A DNA stretch of 64,000 nt from Channa striata (GCA_033026295.1 CM065188.1:992001-1056000); one strand, 5' to 3'. Shown: positions 47,907 to 59,094, numbered from the stretch's first letter. The notes: generated by a model not told the origin, from the sequence alone. Made by a program: numbers and translations.

Positions 47907-47946
<40 letters not shown>
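47907..47946. repeat. (CA)n microsatellite
   Basis: About 20 uninterrupted units, preceded by a CT-rich stretch. Confidence 0.97.
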
Positions 47947-47951
<5 letters not shown>

Positions 47952-49020
47952 GGGAGCCAGTTGAGGGAGATGTCCAAGTTATCTAATGCATTCAGTGCAT
48001 GTTGTGCTGCCAGACTCCATCTGGACACATTCCTAACCAAGGACCAGTCAGGATGCAACATCAAAAGGCATGTAAAACCTTTTTACTGGATGCCCAGCCT
48101 AATTTGCCTGTACGTGTGTTTCTGTGTGTGTTGGGAGAAAACATATGTACACAGATTTGCAATTCATACGCAGTTGCTAATTCAGAATTAAATGAAATGA
48201 GATCTATGTAATTTGCCATAACATTGCAATAGAAAAATAAAAACCTCGATGTTGGAGACTGAGACGATACCTACAAACAGGTGACATGGTTGTTTTTGGT
48301 TGATTTCCTGTATTGTGCGCAGTTCAAGCCGGGACCAATTTTATTAGTTGTCGTCACAGACAAGCAGCAGTGAAAAAGGTACTACTGTATCCATCAAGCT
48401 ACAGTTTCGTACACACTATAACACACACTGGTCACCAAACAGAGAACGTTCCAGTGCCAGTTCACATACACTCATCATGGATGTGGTCGTATCATGAAAC
48501 AGACGCGTCCCCAACGACCGACACGCTGGACCCAGTAGATCAATGCAGATGCTGAGGACCCCAGTGGGAAAAACAAGCACCAGTAAAGACATGATAGAGC
48601 AGAGCATGGCGCAATGTGGAAAGGAGCCCACGACCATCACTCAAATGCGGATGGAAATACTTGACAGTTCCAAAAGGGGAGAAAAATTATTTTTCGCTAG
48701 AAAATACTGTGGACCCCTGTTGCTGACTTTGGGGGAAGGTTCAAAAACAAAAAAGAGGGAGTTTTCAACAGGCTTCACCATTCAGTACATTTAGCAGACA
48801 AATAACATAACTCTGTTTGTTAATAAATATAAAATAATTTACACAAATCCTTTAGATTTTGTTATTACAGCGATATCATGAAGGCACGTACTATTACTAT
48901 TATAATTAGTAATGTCCCGAAACCACATTTTCCCATACAGAGTACGAGTACAACGGATTAGCTGCCTGTTAATAACTGCTGTGCTTCTTCTATGACTTGT
49001 AGAGTAAAGTCCTTATCGGT

Positions 49021-49220
49021 GAGGGCAACTGTGGCTCAGGAGGTAGAGCAATCGTACGTTAGTTCCTGGGTTTTTGGTTCAATTACCTTCCCATGTTGAA
49101 GTGTCCTTGAGCAAGACACTGAACCTCCACTTAGTTGTTCCCAGTGAGTGTTGGTCAGCTGCATAGCAGCTCCCCCATTGATGTGTTAGTGCTATGTAGG
49201 TGAAGAACATTTACCATTTT
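49021..49220 (+). mobile_element. tRNA-derived SINE, complete with A and B boxes
   Basis: The most complete copy. An A-box-like tggctcaggagg (49032-49043) and a B-box-like ggttcaattacc (49076-49087) form an internal RNA polymerase III promoter of tRNA type. The body then reads 'tgaagtgtccttgagcaaga', 'cactgaacc', 'cccagtgagtg', 'cagctgcatagcagctcccc' and ends near 'aacatttaccat'. Spacing of the two boxes is about 32 bases, in the tRNA range. It encodes no protein and depends on a partner LINE for movement, which cannot be identified from this window. Confidence 0.85.
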
Positions 49221-52200
49221 CGGCACAGTTACTGCTGAGAGACACAGGCAGACACTGCCTGCGCACGTAGTAGTGAGACAAACTTAAAGACTAGCTAAGA
49301 CATTTAATGGCTTGACAGTTTACACTTAAGCTTAAGTTTGAAGCTGGAGGGCCGGACTTTATGGAAAACAATTTTTGGGGGCAGCAACGTCTTTGGTGAC
49401 AGCAGCAGCTTAGATCAGTACTGATGGTCACACTGAAACACATATGTACAGCAGTTGATGCGCAGTGACAAAATAATTGTTAATAATTGGTAAGTTGCTA
49501 ATAAGTGTTACAAAAACATTCACCGTATTTCCATATTTAATTTGTGTCCAATAAAATATGTAAAATCTCCAATAAACTTGCAGCAACATATTTCACAATG
49601 TTTTTTGTCTCCCAAAGTGGATATTATCATACATTAAAAACTAGCAGAGTTTCCTGAGATCAGTCTACTGACGTTATCCATCAGATCCCCTCAGGTTTTG
49701 GGCTGCAGCTTGCTGACATGACCACTCATCTCATCTGAATGAACCAAAAACATCTGATCAAATTCATACATAGAAACGATTTGGACAAACCGACCACATA
49801 TTATAAATCCAAAGGGGAACTTTCTCACATGAAAAGATATTCAAACTTGATATAGTGGTGCAGTTCCAGTACTTGAATGAATTTTTAATCAGTTTTGAGC
49901 TTAGCTTAAATTCTCTACCTAGACCGCTGGTTGGCACACAAAGCACTTTGGAGTACCTGGTTACCGCAAGTCTGCTCCCAGAGCATCCTCAATAAAATGG
50001 GGGGAGCGAGAACACTTCCGGTTGTTTGATCTGTACTTACTTAGAACTTTAAATCAGAACAATACCTGGGCTTTGACTGATCACGTTTCACAAGTCACAG
50101 AAAAGAACACATATAAGGGAACACCTCTAGTCTCTGACACTGTGGAAGGAGCTCACACCTGATGACTAGAAATTCTTAGGGTAAACAGCTCAGCATAATC
50201 CTCGAGAATGGAAATCCTTGCGTGTTCTTCAGACAAAACAAATATGGCAGCGACTACCATTTTACAAATGAACGAAATGGAAATGAAGAGATTAGGAGTG
50301 AGATCCTGGGAATGACTTTAGCAGAGCAGAGCTTGCTGTCAACTTTACTTTCGTTATCACTTAGCTTCACAGACATTGTTCCATCTCCGACTACCTTTTT
50401 TTTACCCAATACCGGTCTTGGTATCAGTGCCTTCCTAGTGACTTTTGCAGTAATAATGTCCACGACCCAACATATGTATTTTATTTTTTCACAACTTGAG
50501 CCGTGAGCTGTGGGACCACTGCAATTAGCTGTTCAGCTTAGTGAACAACCATTGTTGTTAGTGTTAGTATTGTTGAAATTGTGGAAAAAAAACACAATTT
50601 TCACAATACCAGCAGAAATTGTGACAAGAAGGCAACCTTGCAACGCATGTTTCAGTTCACTGGCAATAGCTTAAACTTGTAACTACAAACAATAACCACT
50701 TGTCATTGGACCTCATTGCCCCTCACTCCCAAAAACACGTGGGGGTATGGGAATGAAGAATGTGGCAAAAGCTGCCCCAGAGCATATGGCAGTGCTGAGG
50801 GGAGATAGTCCCACTTTAACAAGATGAAAGAGGGAATGTTTAATAATGTGTTTTTTATAAGGCCCTCTCCTCAGGAAGACTAATGTTTCCCTTCAAACAC
50901 ATTAGCATTTTGATAAGCCCTGCTGAAGACCTCTCCCTCTCCTACCCGAGCGATAAGGAGGTGCGGTCCAGTTTTATGACAGCATGGAGTAATTGGAACG
51001 CAGCGTGGAAGGAGACAGTATTTAGAGAAGATGGAGAAAAATAGAAAAAGCTCTATCAGGGGGATAATGTTTGCTGAGTGAATTAATAATGACTTAAGGA
51101 GAGAGTGTATGTGTGAGTAAGATGGGGCCTCTATGACACTGAAGGTGGCAGAGTGGCAAAACCAAAGAGATTCATAGGAGGTGCATGATTCAGTTGCTTT
51201 CTTATGTATGGATTTACTGGGCGTGGCATTCAAGCCCTCGGACTCTGCTTATCCGTCTGCAGGTGGCTCTGCACTAAGAATGTGAAGATGTGTAAATGAC
51301 CAGTATCAGCAGTTGCTTTTATTATCTAGTGTCGGGTCTTGATGCTTAATATATTTTAATGCAAAGCTTGAATGAAATGTGAAACGCTAAGAACTTTGTT
51401 GTTACAATGTCGACCAACAGACAATAATACATAGAACGTGATAGAGGCACCCACCTGCTACAGTCTATTTGGTGGTGCCACAGGTTTGCCATGTTGGATC
51501 AAGGCATTGTGGAATCACTGGGTCCTTGTGTGTATGTATGTCTTGGATATGATTCAGTAGAGAGATCCAGCTTGTATCCCTCACTGGCCCTGTTGTCGAA
51601 GATGCTGCAGTGCAGTGACTGTGATTTGTTTTATGGCCCTAATCCCCTTCTGGAGCTTCTTGCAGTCTTTCATCTTTGCATTTATTTCCAGCTTCTTTGT
51701 AATTCCTATGATAACTTAATAACCATAGAGTCAGTGTTATGGAATAAAATGAAATATGTTTCAGTTTAACAGTCACAATATACACCCCATAAATACAAAA
51801 TGTTTTTGTCTTAGGAGATTTATTATATCACAAACGATTATTACATCAGATGAAATTAGCTGGATTGCATCACAGCATCTTGTTATGGTGTATAAACATC
51901 GCTTCATGCATTAAAATTGTACAACAAACCTTTCCCATGGTGCCACACAGAATGCAAGTGTGTGACAAGTCACTCCACATGCCTCCAGTTTATCCAGGCT
52001 CTGCTGCCGCCAACCTCATTACTCTGAGCAGGACAATCATCTTCAATACGATAAATTGTTTCTGTGGGTTTTACATTCCACCTCTTAAAAAATCCCAAAC
52101 AACATTGTCATAAAGTCTACGGATGGAGCAGCTCAGAATTGGAGCCTTCAGCTGCATGTCAGGGAGGTGTCATGTGAGTGTTATGGAGCTGATAGGGGCT

Positions 52201-52235
52201 GTTGACATTTCAAAGTTACTGAAATGTAACTTTCG
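49221..52235. other. No gene recognised; unique noncoding DNA
   Basis: Only short frames without similarity to known families. No repeats recognised beyond short T or A runs. Confidence 0.5.
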
Positions 52236-52357
52236 AATTATTAACTAAAAATAAAAAAAATGAAGTTTCTCTCCTGATCTCATGTTGTGGGTCGAGGCCA
52301 TTAGAGTTGAAATCGGAGGTGACACACAGACACGAAAATAAGGCCTGAGAATTAATT
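52236..52357 (+). repeat. Direct repeat copy 1 (about 122 bp)
   Basis: Copy 1 of an imperfect direct repeat, with 'tgaagtttctctcctgatct', 'tcgaggccattagagttgaa' and 'aataaggcctgagaattaat'. The second copy is at 53042-53162 with only a handful of differences. The 684 bases between do not resemble a known element. Confidence 0.9.
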
Positions 52358-53041
52358 CAACTGCCGCTCTTTATCAGCTTTCACGCAAGTCCAAGGTACC
52401 ACCAGAAGGTGGTGCTTTACTCTTAAAAACACATTTACACGTAAACCAGTGCTGGACCTGTAGGTGTCACTGCTGAGTCTCAGCAGCGATGTTAGAGCTT
52501 TGTTTTCTGCTCAAAGTCGCTAAAACTTTAACGTCCCATATTTTGACAGTGATTTTCAGTTCGATGTGTCTGACATGACCGTTTGTCAGAGGGTTTCACA
52601 GGCTGAAACTTAGCAGCTGGCTGCAACAGACTGGACTGTTTGGTGCTGGTGGTCTCTCTCCATTTTTATGTTTTAATTTAAAAGATCCAACTGAGTCTGA
52701 GTCTGAAATTTCCAATCAGGATGTGCTTCTCCACTAACCATCACATATAAGAAGAAGAATAGGCGGTCACTGCCACCAGCAGCCCTTCCCCATTTCTAAG
52801 TGAAGGGCTGTTAGCACTTTCAGTCAGGAAAGTGTTATCAGGGTTTACTGACAAGGGTTTAACCCCCTCACACAGGAGCAGGTCTCTTCCTGTGAATCCA
52901 AAGAATCTTTGACCAGTTTAAATTCAACTGGAAACGGTTTATTCAATTGTTTAAAAAAAAAACTTGTGTTGACAATTTCTGCTTGAAATTTCAATTCAAG
53001 TAGAGTTTCTCATGGCAGAGGCTCAAATTTTTATGCTTTCT
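52358..53041. other. Segment between the direct repeats, unassigned
   Basis: No recognised coding or repeat. It contains an 'agaagaagaa' patch near 52751 and a ten-base A run near 52956. If the flanking repeats are termini, this would be the interior of a nonautonomous element of roughly 0.9 kb. Confidence 0.4.
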
Positions 53042-53162
53042 AATTATTAAATAGAAATAAAACAATGAAGTTTCTCTCCTGATCTCATGTGGTAGGTCGA
53101 GGCCATTAGAGTTGAAATCGGAGCTGACACACAGACACGAAAATAAGGCCTGAGAATTAATT
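53042..53162 (+). repeat. Direct repeat copy 2 (about 121 bp)
   Basis: Same orientation as the copy at 52236-52357. Both copies end in 'gagaattaatt' and both begin with 'aattattaa'. Similarity stops abruptly at both ends, suggesting a defined unit. Confidence 0.9.
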
Positions 53163-53605
53163 AAACACAAAGTATTTTTATAATTAAACCTAATTCTGTT
53201 ATTATGAAGAAATCTGCCTGTCCTCCACTTAGGGTCCTCCACCCTTACAGAAGGGGATTGTTGTCCTGAAAAAACTGATCTGTTGTCTTGGATGTGGTTT
53301 GGTAACTGACCATGGTTTACACAAATGTAAATGTTGTAACTGAAAATCTGTGTTACATGCAGCAGCAGAAAAATCAGATTTTTCCTCCACCTCAGACTTA
53401 TCTTGAAATCTGGCTCACAGATTTTAACTGCTGATGTACAGCATTTTTTCTGAATTTCAAAATCCAGGGTGGAAAGTGACTTATTTAGACTTGTATGAGG
53501 CTTATTTCAGTCAGACTTTGGGCGGAATTTGATTTAAAAACAAGGCAGAGTTGCCCTTTATTTACTTCTCCCCCATTCACTCTAGTAACTGAAAATCTGC
53601 ATTAC

Positions 53606-54050
53606 AGGCAGGGCATACATGGAACGGTTACCAAAGTCAAAAAGGGACACACCTCCAAGGGTCACTGAGAATGGCAGAGCTAAGATCCTGCTGGATTTCC
53701 AGATAGAGACTGACAAACTGATAATAACCAACCAACATGACACAGTAGTTGTGGACAAAAAGGGAAAACAAGGGCTGTAGTTGTACATGTAGCAATTCCA
53801 AGTGACAGCTACATCAGGAAGAAGGAACATGAGGAGCTCGAGAAATACCAAGGGCTGAAAGAAGAGTTAGAAAGGATGTGGAAGATGAAGGCACAAGTGG
53901 TTCCTGTGGTGATAAGAACACTGGGGGCTATGACCCCTAAACTGGGAGAGTGGCTCCAGTAGATTCCAGGAGCAACATCTGAGATGTGTGTCCAGAAGAA
54001 GAGTAAAGTGCTAGGAGCAGCTAAGCTCCCAGGCCTGTGGTAGAGGAGCC
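53606..54050 (+). pseudogene. Rex6-like LINE 3' fragment, old copy
   Basis: Homologous to 58405-58910 of the main Rex6 body. It begins at 'ggcagggcatacatggaacg', skips part of the linker, then covers the restriction-like endonuclease end: the TVVVDKKGKQ equivalent of DIVVVDKQENK, a VAIPSDSYIRKKEHEELEKYQGLKEELE-like stretch, and the final LPGLW-like segment with its stop near 54043. An early stop and a frame shift lie around the nuclease motif, and the motif's first residues read HD instead of PD. It is more diverged than the other two Rex6 copies here. Confidence 0.85.
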
Positions 54051-55386
54051 AAGATTATAAGCATATGTATGCTAATAAAAAAAATCTGCAAAGCCACCAG
54101 TGTGTATGTAACTAGTTCCTTACACTGATGACACACAACACTTTTTTCCTTTAAACATGCCAAATTACAACAATTTTTGTAATTAAAATACACTGACTTG
54201 CTACACAGATCATATTTTACTATTTGCAAATCCATTGTTTGACAAACTTTATTCATCTATGCAGCATTGTTAACGCTAACCACAACCCACTAGCATTGCT
54301 TGAGGTAAATTTGGGACCTTTAGGTCTTTCTTTATACAAATCCATATGCTATAGGTTAGAATCACATATTTATTCTTATCATACTTGGCCTGAATTTCTT
54401 CTTTCTAAATGCAAACCCACTGTGTTGTGTACATAATCAACCTCTGTGTAGAAATGCTTTTCAGCATGTCCTGGTGGAGTACAGGTTTGAGGTTTCACTC
54501 TAATTTATGGAACTTGTGTTCTTTATACCTGTAACTTTATGTTTGTTGCATAGTTTCATGCACTATACTGGGCATACCAGTTAGGAGACGCTTGCTTTTT
54601 AGCAATGCGTACAAATATGTGCAAAGATCAGATCTGCTGACAGGCTGCATATCAGCACTGTTTAACATTTTCTCAACAATAGTTCTTTTCTAACACTTGC
54701 AAATACAGTAAAGAGATTATTACTGTTTTCTCGTTTGATGGAATATAGAGATTGACAAATTTTGACTTTATGCTGAAAGCAGACAACAGCTTGACTACAG
54801 CTATGACGTCACACAGGTTCATCAAGACCTGGATGCTGCCAGTCAGACGTGGATCACTTCGAATAGCTTAGCATTACGAGAGCAGGACTGCATCCACTCT
54901 CACAGCAGGACACTATAGGGAGCCCCAGTCAATACAGCACTTACCATAACAACTTGGCCGAGGGCTTAACATGAATGAATATTGTTGTAATAAAGGCTGG
55001 AGCTGGGCACTGAATAAACAATGGTACCTAGAATAGTGAAGACCTTCTTATAAAATGTGCTTAAGTACTGGGACACACATGTCGAGTAAATTTCTAAGGT
55101 AAAGTGCTAAAAGTATAGTACTGAGTGATTTCTCACAATCCAGCTGGAAGACAGGCGGAGTTGCCATGGTAACACTGCTCCTTAGGTACATCAAATCCTC
55201 ACTGAAGCCCAGACAGTTACTTTTGTTGATGTATTTTGTTGTGTGGGTATTAAATGTCTGGTGGAAAATGATTCACTGATTCCTGTACTAAGGCAGGAAA
55301 GTTTGTAAAGTATTTTTTTAATTTAAAGAATCTTTAACGGAAATAATGATAAAGTGGGGTTTTATTTACTAGAATAGAAACATTTA
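54051..55386. other. No gene recognised; noncoding DNA
   Basis: A+T-rich, no recognised frames or repeats until the TA-rich microsatellite at 55387. Confidence 0.5.
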
Positions 55387-55478
55387 AAATATATATACAT
55401 ACATACATATACATACATACATATATATACACATATATATACATATATATACATACATATATATACATATACATACAT
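55387..55478. repeat. (TA/TACA)n microsatellite, left side of Rex6
   Basis: About 90 bases of tata/taca units directly abutting the 3' end of the inverted Rex6 arm. R4-clade LINEs such as Dong are known to insert at A/T simple repeats, and this placement fits that habit. Confidence 0.93.
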
Positions 55479-55787
55479 GAACTGTGCTCTTCTGGACAGA
55501 GATCTCAGATGTTGTTCCTGGGATCTGCTGGAGCCACTCTCCCAGTTTGGGGGTCACAGCCCCCAGGGTTCCTATCACCACGGGCACCACTTGTGCCTTC
55601 ACCTTCCACATCTTTTCTATCTCCTCTTTCAGCCCTTGGTATTTCTCAAGTTTCTCGTGTTCCTTCTTCCTGATGTTGCTATCGCTCGGAATTGCTACAT
55701 CTATCACCACAGCCTTGTTCTCCTGTTTGTCCACAACTACTATGTCCGGTTGGTTGGCCATCTTCGTGGTTACCATTTGCTACTACT
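55479..55787 (-). pseudogene. Inverted Rex6 3'-end arm
   Basis: On the minus strand this reads the C-terminal nuclease of Rex6: MANQPDIVVVDKQENK, VVIDVAIPSDSNIRKKE, GLKEEIEKMWKVKAQVVPVV and GEWLQQIPGTTSEISVQKS. It ends at the microsatellite before the last part of the ORF. It keeps the PD...D-V nuclease motif that the main body has partly lost. Its 5' end does not continue into upstream nuclease sequence. It jumps to 'gcaaatggtaaccacgaaga', which matches an internal RT-thumb stretch of the main body (57704-57722), and then meets the hairpin at 55766-55803. Confidence 0.85.
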
Positions 55788-55803
55788 AGCAAATGGTAAC
55801 CAC
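55766..55803. repeat. 16-bp hairpin at Rex6 head-to-head junction
   Basis: Arms 55766-55781 and 55788-55803 are perfect reverse complements around the loop actact. The arm sequence gcaaatggtaaccac is also found inside the RT coding region at 57704-57718. Confidence 0.95.
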
Positions 55804-58800
55804 TATGCTACTACTCAAGTAACCCTAGCGAGAGGGGTTACATGCGGAGGATGTGGGATCTATGGACGCTTCGAAACCCAACATCTAGACTAACACCGAA
55901 ACAGCTAGTAGCTCAGTGCTCTAATATCCGTAAGAAACACCTGCTATCACAACTAGAGATTGATGAGGTACAACACAAATGCTACGGCAAGGGGGAGCCA
56001 GGACGACAGGTCAGAGGGGAGATATCATCATCATCCCCACAATCGGAGATCGGGTTCCAAGCCCCAATAACAACAGAGCTTAATGCAAGAGCAGCTGACC
56101 TGAGATTGAAAATCATGGCTAAGATGGACTCTTGGCACCCCCGTGGCCGGTTACCAAGAATACGTGAAGTACCTTCTGAAAGTCTCCTAGAGGATGTTAA
56201 TGCAGCACTACAGACAATCCCAACTACAACCATCACTGAGACCAACCAGCTGATATACAGCACAGCAACTGTGATCCTTGAGGTGCTTGGCTATAAGATC
56301 AACACAAGCACAAATAAGGTGCACTATCCTCCATGGAAACGGAGGTTGGAGGCTAAGATCAAGGCAACACGGAGAGAAGTTAGCCAACTATCGGAATTAC
56401 AGAAAGGCATGATGAAGAAGTACAACCTGCCTGAGAAATACAACAACCTGTCCATACCTGAGGCCCTTGAGACTGCCAAACAAAGGCTCACAGCCCTGGC
56501 TACCCGGCTGAAGAGATACACCCGAGAAGTTGATACCAGGAGAATAAACAGGATGTTCTCCACTGAGCCATCCAAGGTGTACTCACAGTGGCAGGGTAAT
56601 AACACGAGAGCAGACCCGCCAAGGCTGGAGACTGAAGAATACTGGAAGAACATATGGGAGAAGGAGGCAACACATAACAGCAATGCCCAATGGCTGGTGG
56701 ACTTGAGAGCAGACCACAGCAACCTTCCTGAACAAGATCCAGTAACCACCACAATGGCAGACATCCAAGAGAGGGTCTCAGGCATGAAGAACTGGACAGC
56801 ACCAGGACCTGACATGATCCATGCCTACTGGCTAAAGAAGCTAACTTCCCTTCATGAGCGACTGGCGGCACAAATGAACACGCTAATAGTGGATGGAAGC
56901 CACCCTGAATGGCTAACGGAAGGACGAACAGTACTGATCGTGAAGGACCCCAGAAGGAGCAGTCCCATCCAACTACCGCCCAATAACCTGCCTCTGCACA
57001 ACATGGAAGCTCCTGTCGGGCATCATAGCGGCTAAGATGACCAGGCACGTGGATCAATACATGAGCAAAGCACAGAAAGGAATTGGTAGTAACACCAGAG
57101 GAGCCAAGCACCAGCTCCTGGTAGATAAAGCGGTCACCCGAGACTGCAAGACCAGACATACCAACCTGTGCACTGCCTGGATTGACTACAAGAAAGCCTA
57201 CGACTCGATGCCGCACACATGGATCATGGAATGCTTAGAACTTACAAGATCAACAGGACTCTAAGAGCCTTCATCCAGAACTCAATGGGAAGGTGGAAAA
57301 CAACACTAGAGGCCAACTTCCAGCCAATTGCCCAAGTCAACATCAAGTGCGGCATATACCAAGGAGATGCCCTGTCCCCGCTGCTGTTCTGCATAGGCCT
57401 GAACCCCTCAGCCAGATCATCGCCAAGAGTGGTTACGGATATCGACTACGCAATGGAGCAACCGTCAGCCACCTCCTCTACATGGATGACATCAAGCTGT
57501 ATGCCAGAAGCGAACGAGACATCGACTCGCTGATACATACCACCAGGATATACAGCCAAGACATCGGAATGTCATTCGGACTGGACAAGTGTGGCCGGAT
57601 GGTTGCGAGGAGAGGAAAGGTAGTCAGAACTGAGGGGATTGTACTACCAGAAGGCAAGATAGCAGATGTGGAAGACAGCTACAAGTACCTTGGGATCCCG
57701 CAGGCAAATGGTAACCACAAAGAGGCCGCAAGGAAAGCAGCGACCACCAAGTACCTCCAGAGAGTAAGGCAAGTCCTGAGAAGTCAGCTGAATGGGAAGA
57801 ACAAGGTCCGGGCGATCAACACCTACGCCCTCCCGGTCATCAGGTACCCAGCTGGCATAATAAGCTGGCCAAAGGAGGAGATGGAAGCCACTGACATCAA
57901 GACAAGGAAGCTCCTTACAATGCATGGAGGGTTTCACCCCAAATCCAGCACCCTGAGACTGTACGCTAAGCGCAAGGAAGGAGGCCGAGGACTAGTGAGC
58001 GTCAGAGCCACTATCCAGGATGAAACAACTAAGCTCCGTGAATACATCAGGAAGATGGCCCCAAGTGATGACGTGCTTAGTGAATACCTCAGGCAGCAGA
58101 AACCAGAGGAGGAGCAAGGACAGGAAGAGCAGGATCCATCATGGAAGGACAAACCCCTGCACGGTATGTATCACCAACAGATAGAAGAAGTGGCTGACAT
58201 TGAAAAATCCTACCAGTGGCTGGACAAAGCTGGACTGAAAGACAGCACAGAGGCACTAATCCTAGCAGCACAGGAGCAGGCTCTGAGTACAAGATCAATA
58301 GAGGCTGGGATCTACCATACCAGGCAAGACCCCAGGTGCAGGCTGTGCAAAAATGCCCCTGAGACAATCCAGCACATAACAGCGGGGTGCAAGATGCTAG
58401 CAGGCAGGGCATACATGGAACGCCATAACCAAGTGGCTGGCATAGTACACAGGAACATCTGTGCCGAGTACGGACTGGAAGTCCCGAAGTCACGATGGGA
58501 CACACCTCCAAAGGTGGTTGAGAATGACAGAGCTAAGATCCTGTGGGACTTCCAGATACAGACTGACAAACTGGTAATGGCCAACCAACTGGACATAGTA
58601 GTTGTGGACAAACAGGAGAACAAGGCTGTAGTGATAGATGTAGCAATCCCGAGCGATAGCAACATCAGGAAGACGGAACACGAGAAACTTGAGAAATACC
58701 AAGGGCTGAAAGAGGAGATAGAAAAGATGTGGAAGGTGAAGGCACAAGTGGTGCCCGTGGTGATAGGAACCCTGGGGGCTGTGACCCCCAAACTGGGAGA

Positions 58801-58974
58801 GTGGCTCCAGCAGATCCCAGGAACATCTGAGATCTCTGTCCAGAAGAGCGCAGTCCTAGGAACAGCTAAGATACTGCGCAGGACCCTCAAGCTCCCAGGC
58901 CTCTGGTAGAGGACCCAAGCTTGAAGGAAGAAGTAAGACCGCCCCAAAGAGAAGGGGCGAGTGGGGAATTTTTT
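55788..58974 (+). mobile_element. Rex6 (R4-clade) LINE, near full-length body
   Basis: A non-LTR retrotransposon with reverse transcriptase followed by a C-terminal restriction-enzyme-like endonuclease, the architecture of R4-clade elements and of teleost Rex6. It runs from the hairpin junction to a 3' UTR ending in 'gagtggggaatttttt', and then directly into a TA microsatellite. No poly(A) tail is seen beyond the T/A-rich run, in keeping with a simple-repeat 3' junction. The element name is from recalled conserved sequence. Confidence 0.85.
55800..58909 (+). pseudogene. Rex6 reverse transcriptase / restriction-like endonuclease, three frameshifts
   Basis: An open thread of about 1,030 codons. 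First frame (to about 56955): N-terminal region MRRMWDLWTLRNPTSRL, coiled linker, then RT entry GMKNWTAPGPDMIHAYWLKK. Second frame (about 56955-57240): MTRHVDQYMSKAQKG and CTAWIDYKKAYDSMPH, motif A with its Asp at 57184-57186. Third frame (to about 57405): KCGIYQGDALSPLLFCIGLN, motif B. Fourth frame (to the stop at 58907-58909): LLYMDDIKLYAR, motif C, MDD at 57482-57490, then thumb, a CX2CX8HX4C zinc motif (58337-58390) and the nuclease region QLDIVVVDKQENKAVVIDV to LPGLW. No nonsense codon interrupts any of the four frames. The breaks are net losses of two, one and one base, at or near short homopolymers. The nuclease motif reads LD where the inverted arm has PD. As written, the protein cannot be made. 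Confidence 0.9.
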
Positions 58975-58978
58975 TATA

Positions 58979-59012
<34 letters not shown>

Positions 59013-59017
59013 CACAT

Positions 59018-59094
<77 letters not shown>
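58975..59094. repeat. (TA)n-(CA)n compound microsatellite, right side of Rex6
   Basis: TA-rich to about 59060, then about 16 CA units. It directly follows the Rex6 3' end and directly precedes a Tc1-like element end. Confidence 0.95.

Larger units (their letters stand above)
43111..49020. other. No gene recognised; unique DNA with simple repeats
   Basis: Simple repeats are at 43631-43648, 45670-45695, 47632-47784 and 47907-47946. A small G-rich patch lies at 44523-44546. A 94-codon open frame at 45047-45331 resembles nothing known. The rest is A+T-rich without features. Confidence 0.5.

Noticed and set aside
47596..47942. Two overlapping minus-strand frames rich in Cys and Val
   Set aside because: They are translations of the CA-rich minisatellite and (CA)n run.
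49032..49087. tRNA gene
   Set aside because: Only the A- and B-box promoter elements match. There is no cloverleaf, and the sequence continues into the SINE body.
56324..57216. Long minus-strand frames (163 and 238 codons)
   Set aside because: They mirror the open Rex6 coding strand. Codon bias of the sense frame keeps the antisense open.
58312..59091. 259-codon minus-strand frame
   Set aside because: It is the antisense of the Rex6 C-terminus extended through the microsatellite.
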